DNA of 7,937 bases from a candidate division WWE3 bacterium CG22_combo_CG10-13_8_21_14_all_39_12. GTDB taxonomy: Bacteria; Patescibacteriota; 4484-211; GCA-002791395. Positions 1 to 6,138 of the stretch are shown here, in pieces. The notes beneath the pieces were generated by a model. It did no database searches, had not been told where the DNA came from, and saw only the letters and a list, made by a program, of their open reading frames with translations. A program made the translations under genes and the position numbers. Within the stretch, counting starts at the first letter, position 1; each line of letters opens with the position of its first letter. The DNA is taken from assembly GCA_002771355.1 (NCBI GenBank), contig PCSU01000054.1:1-7937 (forward strand), given 5' to 3'.

Positions 1-3000
1 TTCCTGCGATTTCTAACTGTTTACTTGGGGCAGTGGTACCAATACCTACGTTTGTTCCCGTGTCATAAAGCGTACCTATTCCCACGGTATTTGCGTCACT
101 CCAACGTGCTACGTAGTTTATTGTTCCTGATCCGTCAACAAGCGATGAACCCCATACGCGGCTATCAATCGTTCGTGTTTGCAGAAGGCCTGCACTGTGC
201 GTGACAACCGTATCAGTAGCACCGACGTTTAATGTACCAATCGTTGCAGTTCCATTTACGGTAAGAGCGTTGGTAGCAAGTGACAATAAATCAGTATCAG
301 TACTTAATCCAACCGTTGTGCCCGTAAGGTACAGATTGCCCGTTCCAAAAGCTGCTGATGCCAGTCCCGAAAATGCACCCGTTGTTAAACTTGCGGTTCC
401 ATCGGTTAGAGTTGTACCTTGAACTTGTCCGGTTGAGGTTATTGCTCCGCTTCCAATGGTTCCAACTCCTGTTAAGTTGCCGGATGAAAACGCCCAGTTT
501 CCAGCAAAAGTACCGTCGGTTATAGTGTTGGCCCCTAAATCAAGAGTTCCACCCAAATACAGATTATTCCATTCGTAGGTATCGGAACCAATATTGTGAG
601 TTAAGGTTGTGGTTGGGTACATATTGCCAGCAACATCAAGCTTTGCATTGGGTGCGGTGGTACCAATCCCCACATTCCCTGTCACATTAGCATTACCGGT
701 AACAGACAAGGCATTTACAGGATTCGTTGTTCCAACTCCCACATTCCCTAACGTTGCAATAGTATCGGTGTTTGTGTATGGCGTTAGCGTTGTGCCGGTA
801 CGTGTCCAAAAACCGATACTGCCGGTACCTACTGGTGATGCCCATTCAAGATTGCCGGAACCATCGTTCCTAAGAGTTGAATTTGCTACGCCCTGTGCGG
901 ATGGAAACGAGATTGCAACATCATTAATGCGAACAATGTTTCCCGATGAATTAACCTGGAATGGACTGCCTGACCCAACGGATAGCATGGATGCGGGAGC
1001 GGTGGTGCCAATCCCCACTCTACCTTCTGATGTAACCGTCATGTGATCGTCACCGTTTTCTTGAAAGCGTATATTACCACCAACTCCAGCAACTATCGCC
1101 GCATCAGAGACACCAAGTGAAGCGGCTCCTGCCCAACTATCGCCAGCCAAATATATTCCAGCACCAGTTAAATAACTACTTCCACCAAGTAAAGATAAAT
1201 ACCCCGTGTCAGTAAGCCTAGCAATATGCTGAGTACCAATATCATCACCGGATAAAATAACGTTACCCAAAACATCAAATGTTGCCCCTGGATTTGTTGT
1301 TCCAATCCCGACCCTTGCATTTGCCGTATCAAAACTCAATAAATTAGTTTCAACCGAAAATGCATTTTGGATAGAGTCTTTAATATCAACATTGGTTGAC
1401 TGATTTGAAACATCAATTGTTATTGCATTAATCCTAGCCAAAAGCGAACTTGGTGCAAGTAAAATATCCCCGTTTCCATCCACAATAAACTGCCCACTGT
1501 TAATATTTACATCCGCCGTTCCTGTTGCAAACGTTATGTTTTGATTTGCCGCCAATGTTGAAAAACTCATTACCCCACCCGAGGTGAACTGCTGCGCTCC
1601 CGTTGTAGTTGTAGTAAACGACGCACCTGTTACACTCGTTGCGGCTCCCGCATGCCCAATATCAATTGCCGTTGCATTAGTCTGACCGATTTTTAGCGCT
1701 CCACCTGTGTTAGTGTCAATGCCGTATCCGGGCTGAACTTGAATATTTCCCGTGGTCGCAATCGCTAAATTCCCACTCGCAAAACTCGCCGACCCATCAC
1801 TGTTGATCCACCCCGCCGTTCCCGTATTGGTATTTATTGTTACCGTTCCATTGCCAAACGTTGCATTGCCTGCCGAAAGCAAATCGCCACCGCCATTTAC
1901 CGAAAATACCGAAGTTGAAAGACTTGCACCGCCATAAATGTTAAAGGCCTTGCCCGTTGTAATGTCATCACTATCAACTTTTACTACAAGCGCATCACCA
2001 CTCGTTAACGCATCAGCGTTTATGACAAACCCTGAACCACTCGTTATAGACGTGGTATTAAGCTGCGCTGCCGCATCTGCACCATCTAGCGTGGTATCGA
2101 TTACAAACACATCGGCCGTATCGCCATTTTTGCGAACCAAAAACGCCTCGGCGTTAGTTGCATCAACAATATTTGAACCATCAAAAATAGTAATCGTGCC
2201 ATCATCACCTATGGTTATGTTTCCATTGTCGGCAATACCAATACGCTCGGTTCCATCAGTGAGTGAAAACGTGCCGCCCGTTGTATCGTAACTAACAGTC
2301 ACTCCGTCAGCTGAAGTAATAAGCACATTGCCAGAAGTGGCCGTAGAGAGCGTAAGATCACCTGTTGTGGTGGTTACGTTTGAGTTTGCTGTACCGTTTA
2401 TACCAAACCCTGCTGAAGTAAGAATACTGAGCGTTGCCGAATCCATATCAATCATCCCACCAGCGTTTACAATATCAATATCATTCGTTCCGTCACCATT
2501 AAGCGTAAGCGTTCCACTGTCTGATGTAATTGAAACTGCCGTTCCCCCCATGGTTAGCGTGCTGTTTGAATCAATTGATGTTGCACCTGTTGCATTAAGT
2601 ACAAACATTCCAAGAGGCGTAAGTGTAAAAGTGGCTCCATCAAGCGTAATGTCACCCGTTACGTTTACATCCAAATATCCGCCGGATGTAAGTGTGGTGT
2701 TTCGTCCCGATATGAGTGACAGATCACTGGATGCGCCTAATGCAGAGATGGCTTGTGAACCTGCGTTGGTGATCGTAAGCAATCCGCCTGGACCAGTGAT
2801 GGTATCAGCAGAGCCAAACAGTGATAGATCACCTGTTGCATTAAACTGCGCGTAATTAGCAATTCCACCGTCTCCAAATTTACTGTCACCGACTACAGCT
2901 AGTTTTGCAAGTGGAGCAGTGGTGCCGATCCCAACGTTATATGAAATGTCATCCGGAGAAAGATTGGTTCCCACTAAGTTCCATGGACCGGCAGTTGAAG

Positions 3001-5116
3001 ACACATCTGTCCAGCTTGCGTTTCCACTCGAATCCGACACCAAAACATACCCAGCAACGCCTCCATTTGTCATCTGAAACGTAGTAGTGCTAGTCTTTCC
3101 GTAAACGTCGAGTCTTGCCTGTGGGTCAGTCGTACCGACACCAACATACCCTGTCGATTCCCCCAGAAACAGCACTTCGGCTGCAAGACTGCTCGTAATA
3201 CGCAGGTCACCCCTCGTTGCACTTAAAGCAATACTTTGTCCGGCGTTATATGCCTGTTGCAAACCCCCACCAACCACTGTCCAATCCTCAGTATCTGACT
3301 TGTAATAGTACAAAAAATCATCGTCTTGGTTATAGACCAGTGCTCCCGTTCCAAGCTGGGTAAGAGCTTGTATAGTTGCTAAATTAGCATAGTTTTCAAC
3401 TTGAAGTTGTCCGTTAAATACCGTGTCGCCATTAAACACCGAATCTCCTGTTACATTCACATCGCCAGTCATCGTAAAATTACCCGTCACTACGGCACCA
3501 CCTGCAATGGTTGTAAATCCATTGGAATCAACCGAAAACACGCGCTTTACGCCCGAACTATCGTAAATAATAAGTTCCTTTGAACCAAGCTCATCGCCTA
3601 GAACAAATGCAATATCACCATCAGACGTGAGCGTAATCACATCTAAAGTCTCAGCATCAATCGTCTCTCCATCGGCGAGCGTTATTTTTCCACCATGAAC
3701 AGAGACGTCACCTTCAACACTAAAGTTTGCAACATACCCAGCATCTGGATTTGAAACAGTTACCGTTGTGTTTCTTGTGCCACTTGATGCGTCGATTATA
3801 ATATCACCTTCGTAGGTAAGAAATGGTGTGGTTAGGCTCCCTATAACCAAATTCCCGGATTCTGTTATGTAATAATTGGTGGATTGAAAATATAGATTAC
3901 CGTTTGGGTCAAGCGTTAATGAACCGGTTCCACTAAACGTCTGCGGTCCAGTAACCTTAAGATCTCCATTGATCACTACATCACCATCAGTCACCCTGAT
4001 TCCACCTTGAAATTGGGCATCACCTGTTGTAAGCGTAGATGCAAGCGTCGAAAGCCCAGAAACATCAATTGTTTTTGCAAACGTGGCTGGTCCCAAAACC
4101 GAAAGTGTGGCAAGCGTTGACGCGCCTTCTACATTCAATTCGTCACGTACAATCATCCACTGCACATTCCCACCACCAAGCGCCCAATAATCCCCTCCTG
4201 ACTGTAAATAAAACACACCTTGACCACGTGACTGGGCAACTAAAAAGTCAGGGCCTACCCATTCCCCATTAACTTCCAGTGCAAAATTCTCTAATCGCAT
4301 CGTTGCATACTTGTAATCAGAGAACACAGCCGCATGTTCGTACTCTACGAAAGTGGCTTCAGAGAGCGAAATGCGGGTTTCATCAGCCAGCACGGAACCA
4401 TTATCTCCATGCGCAAGATCACGATTACCCACACAATCAATACCTAACACATTGGCAGCACGAGTAGATACGTTACAAACAAAATTTTCTTGAAACCGAG
4501 ATTGGAAATTAGCTGTAAACGTATTAATTTTTGCAACTTGTGTTGCATCTAGCCCAAGAAACACTATCCCAGCTGTAATAAACAATAGAATCATACTGAG
4601 TCCAAAAACTAAGGATGTAAATCCTAAAGATTGTTTTTTTACCGGTTCAACAGTAGAAGCAGTTTCATCAACCTTTCGAGGACCATGCATTTTTTGAATA
4701 GGAAACACGACAGGCTTAACCTCTACTCTCGATACTAGTGATTCTTGTTTATGAGCGATGCCATTTTTACGTTCGACTGCTTTCATTTCTTCTTCGGCAA
4801 AATGGTCATATATCTCGGAGTTTGATAATCCTTGTTTTTTGAGACTTTCGATTGTCTTTATCGTGGCAACAACTGAAAGTGGATAGTGCCCTACAACTGA
4901 GTCATCCGTCTCTGAAAATTTGCGAACCATGCGAGGCAAAAGCCCAAGCTTGGTGTAATACCGAAGCGTGTTATATGGATCAGAACCTGTTCGACCAATT
5001 CTAATACCACCATTCTTAAGAATTTCAATGAGTTTATTTACTGATACCAACTCAGTATTATCGGCTACATCCGTATGGTTATTTTTAGTTGTTGTAGCAG
5101 TGTGTGTACTCTCCAT
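1..5116 (-). CDS. Giant membrane-anchored fibre/adhesin-like protein with N-terminal MerR-type HTH domain (C-terminus outside window)
   Basis: I translated the minus strand from ATG at 5116 and found no stop to base 1, giving at least 1705 residues. Residues about 25-108 resemble a MerR winged helix: the helix-turn-helix core reads NTLRYYTKLGLLP (49-61), followed by a wing with GHYP and a helix VVATIKTIESLKKQGLSNSEI. Residues 108-163 are a charged linker. Residues about 165-189 form one hydrophobic helix (SLVFGLSMILLFITAGIVF core) preceded by KK, which predicts an N-in, C-out topology. Two cysteines follow (214 and 228). The rest is G/T/S/N/D-rich beta-repeat sequence such as STLASTLTTGDA and MTGDVNVTGDSVFNGD. 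It includes seven VGxGTTxP motifs and an NIGSDTYEWNNLYLGG segment, both typical of phage tail-fibre and S74-type fibre proteins; an S74 chaperone domain could lie beyond the window. An in-frame TAA upstream leaves ATG 5116 as the only canonical start, although the nearest GGAG is 18 nt away. Function (adhesin plus regulator) is inferred. The reading frame is very secure; the MerR and fibre assignments are by motif. Confidence 0.93.
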   Translation of the reverse strand, partial: MESTHTATTTKNNHTDVADNTELVSVNKLIEILKNGGIRIGRTGSDPYNTLRYYTKLGLLPRMVRKFSETDDSVVGHYPLSVVATIKTIESLKKQGLSNSEIYDHFAEEEMKAVERKNGIAHKQESLVSRVEVKPVVFPIQKMHGPRKVDETASTVEPVKKQSLGFTSLVFGLSMILLFITAGIVFLGLDATQVAKINTFTANFQSRFQENFVCNVSTRAANVLGIDCVGNRDLAHGDNGSVLADETRISLSEATFVEYEHAAVFSDYKYATMRLENFALEVNGEWVGPDFLVAQSRGQGVFYLQSGGDYWALGGGNVQWMIVRDELNVEGASTLATLSVLGPATFAKTIDVSGLSTLASTLTTGDAQFQGGIRVTDGDVVINGDLKVTGPQTFSGTGSLTLDPNGNLYFQSTNYYITESGNLVIGSLTTPFLTYEGDIIIDASSGTRNTTVTVSNPDAGYVANFSVEGDVSVHGGKITLADGETIDAETLDVITLTSDGDIAFVLGDELGSKELIIYDSSGVKRVFSVDSNGFTTIAGGAVVTGNFTMTGDVNVTGDSVFNGDTVFNGQLQVENYANLATIQALTQLGTGALVYNQDDDFLYYYKSDTEDWTVVGGGLQQAYNAGQSIALSATRGDLRITSSLAAEVLFLGESTGYVGVGTTDPQARLDVYGKTSTTTFQMTNGGVAGYVLVSDSSGNASWTDVSSTAGPWNLVGTNLSPDDISYNVGIGTTAPLAKLAVVGDSKFGDGGIANYAQFNATGDLSLFGSADTITGPGGLLTITNAGSQAISALGASSDLSLISGRNTTLTSGGYLDVNVTGDITLDGATFTLTPLGMFVLNATGATSIDSNSTLTMGGTAVSITSDSGTLTLNGDGTNDIDIVNAGGMIDMDSATLSILTSAGFGINGTANSNVTTTTGDLTLSTATSGNVLITSADGVTVSYDTTGGTFSLTDGTERIGIADNGNITIGDDGTITIFDGSNIVDATNAEAFLVRKNGDTADVFVIDTTLDGADAAAQLNTTSITSGSGFVINADALTSGDALVVKVDSDDITTGKAFNIYGGASLSTSVFSVNGGGDLLSAGNATFGNGTVTINTNTGTAGWINSDGSASFASGNLAIATTGNIQVQPGYGIDTNTGGALKIGQTNATAIDIGHAGAATSVTGASFTTTTTGAQQFTSGGVMSFSTLAANQNITFATGTADVNINSGQFIVDGNGDILLAPSSLLARINAITIDVSNQSTNVDIKDSIQNAFSVETNLLSFDTANARVGIGTTNPGATFDVLGNVILSGDDIGTQHIARLTDTGYLSLLGGSSYLTGAGIYLAGDSWAGAASLGVSDAAIVAGVGGNIRFQENGDDHMTVTSEGRVGIGTTAPASMLSVGSGSPFQVNSSGNIVRINDVAISFPSAQGVANSTLRNDGSGNLEWASPVGTGSIGFWTRTGTTLTPYTNTDTIATLGNVGVGTTNPVNALSVTGNANVTGNVGIGTTAPNAKLDVAGNMYPTTTLTHNIGSDTYEWNNLYLGGTLDLGANTITDGTFAGNWAFSSGNLTGVGTIGSGAITSTGQVQGTTLTDGTASLTTGAFSGLASAAFGTGNLYLTGTTVGLSTDTDLLSLATNALTVNGTATIGTLNVGATDTVVTHSAGLLQTRTIDSRVWGSSLVDGSGTINYVARWSDANTVGIGTLYDTGTNVGIGTTAPSKQLEIAG
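26..3145 (-). repeat. Seven VGxGTTxP repeat motifs inside the giant fibre protein
   Basis: The 24-nt motif encoding VG[IV]GTT[ADN]P occurs at 3145-3122 (residue 658), 2935-2912 (728), 1312-1289 (1269), 1018-995 (1367), 742-719 (1459), 673-650 (1482) and 49-26 (1690). Most copies are followed by a short beta segment ending in G, for example LAVVG, FDVLG, LSVTG and LDVAG. Spacing is irregular (69 to 1623 nt), so these are protein-level module boundaries and not a simple DNA tandem array. The same motif is common in tail-fibre-like and giant surface proteins, where it marks repeated head or shaft modules. Confidence 0.85.
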
Positions 5117-5177
5117 GTTGGCAGTGGCAATTATCTCCGTTCCAAAAGGCTCTTATACCTGTTTTCCCGTTACGATA

Positions 5178-5207
5178 AATGTAGCATCCACACTTAAACA
5201 GAGTCAA
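5178..5207 (-). promoter_or_regulatory. Candidate sigma70-type promoter of the giant fibre gene
   Basis: On the minus strand, TTGACT (5207-5202) is followed after 18 nt by TACATT (5183-5178). This matches 5 of 6 and 4 of 6 consensus positions. Transcription would begin near 5170, leaving a leader of about 54 nt before ATG 5116. The promoter lies between the left hairpin repeat of the RAYT unit and the gene. This is a motif call only. Confidence 0.45.
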
Positions 5208-5218
5208 TACGCAACTGC

Positions 5219-5287
5219 ATTACTATAGTGCTTGTTTCGGAGGGTTACCCCGATTAGGGGTAACCCCGGTTTAAACCGTATAGTAAT
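5219..5287. repeat. Nested palindromes around the left REP copy
   Basis: Perfect 9-bp arms ATTACTATA (5219-5227) and TATAGTAAT (5279-5287) enclose the REP hairpin. A second perfect 12-bp palindrome, CGGTTTAAACCG (5267-5278), lies between the hairpin and the inner arm. Together they could extrude a multi-branched cruciform about 12 bp upstream of the -35 of the giant fibre gene. The right copy keeps only its inner arm (ATTACTATT at 6073-6081) and lacks the CGGTTTAAACCG symmetry. Confidence 0.65.
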
Positions 5288-5290
5288 CAC
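5232..5290 (+). repeat. Left REP-like hairpin repeat
   Basis: A perfect 10-bp stem, GGGTTACCCC (5242-5251) with GGGGTAACCC (5257-5266), closes a 5-nt loop GATTA. The tetranucleotide GGAG (5239-5242) sits at the 5' foot of the stem, the position where RAYT enzymes recognise GTAG/GGAG-type tetranucleotides. The repeat ends exactly one base before the transposase TGA (5293-5291), so the hairpin lies immediately 3' of that gene. No T-tract follows it in the transcribed direction, so it is not a typical intrinsic terminator, though it may protect the 3' end of the mRNA. Confidence 0.8.
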
Positions 5291-5974
5291 TCACTCTAGC
5301 TTAAGCCCATCCAAAAACATCTCTTCTTCTTCACGATCATCACCTTGTAAACCAAGATACTCTTCGACAAACGATTTATATACTTTTGACGTAGATTTTT
5401 GATATCCAGCGAAATACCCTAAAATCTCTTCAGTAATCAACCATGGTATGTGCTGCCTACCCACATATGCACTATAACTCGATGGACAATCCATCAAACC
5501 CGAAAGCGATACAGTAGGATATGGATTAATGTGGATATATCTAGAAAGATGCAGGTATTGTCTTGGGTCAAACACTCGCACTGCCCGATACGTACCTTGC
5601 CAGACCGAACCTTCAGCTTCATACTTTTCGTTATAATATGCCGTAAAACAAGAGCAGACAACGGACAAGAGTTTAGACATTCCGTATTTGGTTTTTAACT
5701 TCAACAGAAGGTGAAAATGGTTAGGCATTAAACAATAGGCGTGTAATTCAACCTCCTGGTACAAAGGGTATTTTGTTGGAACGAGGGTTATTATTTTGGT
5801 CTTGGGATCAAGTTTCTCCTCAAGAAATGATGGGTCTAGGTATTTTTTAAGAAGATATAGAAACATTGCATAATCTTGCTCGTCGTGAAATACAATCTGC
5901 TTGTTTCTCCCACGATTATAGGCGTGATATCGTTCTCCCTGAATTAAATGCTTGTCTTTATTCTTGTGAGGCAT
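5291..5974 (-). CDS. REP-associated tyrosine transposase (Y1/HUH family, RAYT)
   Basis: The 227-residue product is a single-strand DNA transposase of the IS200-like Y1 superfamily and would cut and join hairpin DNA. It opens with the family pattern YHAYNRGRNKQ (16-26). The HUH metal-binding motif is in LMPNHFHLLLK (82-92; His86 and His88). A helix with candidate nucleophile tyrosines follows (FTAYYNEKY, Tyr113/Tyr114). Next come GSVWQGTYRA (122-131) and YLHLSRYIHINP (140-151), both hallmarks of RAYTs. The C-terminus (about 190-227) is an acidic tail with EEEE. Length is normal for the family and no frameshift is seen. The start at ATG 5974 has a strong Shine-Dalgarno AAGGAAG 3 nt upstream. 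The flanking inverted hairpins with GGAG are the likely substrates. Related proteins are often single-copy, domesticated genes. Confidence 0.93.
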   Translation of the reverse strand: MPHKNKDKHLIQGERYHAYNRGRNKQIVFHDEQDYAMFLYLLKKYLDPSFLEEKLDPKTKIITLVPTKYPLYQEVELHAYCLMPNHFHLLLKLKTKYGMSKLLSVVCSCFTAYYNEKYEAEGSVWQGTYRAVRVFDPRQYLHLSRYIHINPYPTVSLSGLMDCPSSYSAYVGRQHIPWLITEEILGYFAGYQKSTSKVYKSFVEEYLGLQGDDREEEEMFLDGLKLE

Positions 5975-5976
5975 AA

Positions 5977-6038
5977 TCTTCCTTCACGCAAGGAAGACGA
6001 AGACATAGTACATTAACTTATTGTTGAGAGCGTCTTCC
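5977..6038 (-). promoter_or_regulatory. Candidate translational switch: Shine-Dalgarno-hiding hairpin with competing anti-hairpin
   Basis: In the transposase leader three segments compete. Segment 1 is GGAAGACG (6038-6031). Segment 2 is CGTCTTCC plus TT (5999-5990). Segment 3 is AAGGAAGA (5984-5977), which is the ribosome binding site. Segments 2 and 3 form a perfect 8-bp hairpin (TCTTCCTT with AAGGAAGA, loop GCGTG) that buries the Shine-Dalgarno. Segments 1 and 2 form a perfect 8-bp alternative that frees it. Segments 1 and 3 are near copies (GCGTGGTGGAAGA and GCGTGAAGGAAGA, 11 of 13 identical), as expected of two competitors for one partner. The fold is read from the sequence; regulation is inferred. 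Confidence 0.55.
5984..6013 (-). CDS. Possible 9-residue leader peptide upstream of the transposase
   Basis: ATG at 6013 opens a short frame, MYYVFVFLA, that ends at TGA 5986-5984. This is nine nucleotides before the transposase ATG and in the same frame. Its last codons run through segment 2 of the hairpin switch, and its TGA abuts the transposase Shine-Dalgarno (TGA AGG AAG ATT ATG). Translating it would therefore open the hairpin and could couple initiation downstream. The frame extends upstream to a GTG at 6040 or 6043. No convincing Shine-Dalgarno precedes the ATG, so it may be chance. Confidence 0.25.
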   Translation of the reverse strand: MYYVFVFLA

Positions 6039-6052
6039 ACCACGCTAAAGAA

Positions 6053-6061
6053 ATTATACCA
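6053..6061 (-). promoter_or_regulatory. Extended -10 promoter of the transposase gene
   Basis: The minus strand carries TGG followed by a perfect TATAAT (6058-6053), an extended -10 element. No good -35 hexamer is seen 16-18 nt upstream, which extended -10 promoters tolerate. Transcription would start near 6046, so the mRNA leader of about 70 nt would include the whole hairpin switch. The promoter lies just inside the right REP copy, so it would travel with the element. Confidence 0.65.
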
Positions 6062-6070
6062 TAAGCTTTT

Positions 6071-6127
6071 GCATTACTATTATGCTTAAACCAGGGTTAC
6101 CCGATTAGGGGTAACCCTCCGAAACAA
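6071..6127 (-). repeat. Right REP-like hairpin repeat (inverted relative to the left copy)
   Basis: A perfect 9-bp stem GGGTTACCC (6094-6102) with GGGTAACCC (6109-6117) closes a 6-nt loop GATTAG (plus strand). On the minus strand the foot of the stem reads TTGTTTCGGAG, identical to the left copy, and the distal part GGTTTAA...TAGTAAT also matches. It begins 11 nt after the stop of the LamG gene and may act as its 3' mRNA barrier. No T-tract follows it on the minus strand. Confidence 0.78.
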
Positions 6128-6138
6128 AAAGTTGTAGT

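Larger units (their letters stand above)
5232..6127 (-). mobile_element. RAYT unit: REP-associated transposase flanked by inverted REP-like hairpins
   Basis: A single transposase gene lies between two copies of a 57-59 nt repeat in inverted orientation. The left copy on the plus strand and the right copy on the minus strand both begin TTGTTTCGGAG and continue with a GGGTTACCC hairpin, then GGTTTAA, then TAGTAAT. Homology stops abruptly outside TTGTTTCGG, which sets the boundaries. No target-site duplication is visible (left flank ...TATAGTGC, right flank AAAAGTTG...), as expected for HUH/Y1 enzymes. The layout matches a RAYT gene with its cognate REP pair. Whether the whole unit moves, or only the REP sequences do, cannot be told from one copy. 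Confidence 0.72.

Noticed and set aside
201..2855. Several plus-strand open frames (201-422, 609-1046, 1752-1937, 1938-2291, 2328-2855) rich in V, P and S
   Set aside because: They are antisense shadows of the giant minus-strand gene. Its T/G/N-rich codons read as V/P/A on the other strand. No family pattern is seen.
1..3145. CRISPR array or DNA tandem repeat from the recurring 24-nt motif
   Set aside because: Spacing varies from 69 to 1623 nt, always in multiples of three and in frame, so the motif is a protein repeat.
3401..5228. Plus-strand open frames at 3401-3583, 4039-4272, 4279-4467 and 4968-5228
   Set aside because: They overlap well-supported coding sequence of the giant gene; the last covers the MerR-like region on the opposite strand.
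5242..5266. REP hairpins as intrinsic terminators
   Set aside because: The stems are strong, but no T-tract follows either hairpin in the minus-strand direction.
5291..5293. Alternative genetic code with TGA as glycine (Gracilibacteria/SR1)
   Set aside because: The transposase ends naturally at TGA at normal family length, and reading through would enter the hairpin repeat.
5225..6135. Target-site duplication around the RAYT unit
   Set aside because: The bases just outside the two TTGTTTCGG ends do not match, and Y1/HUH enzymes do not normally create duplications.
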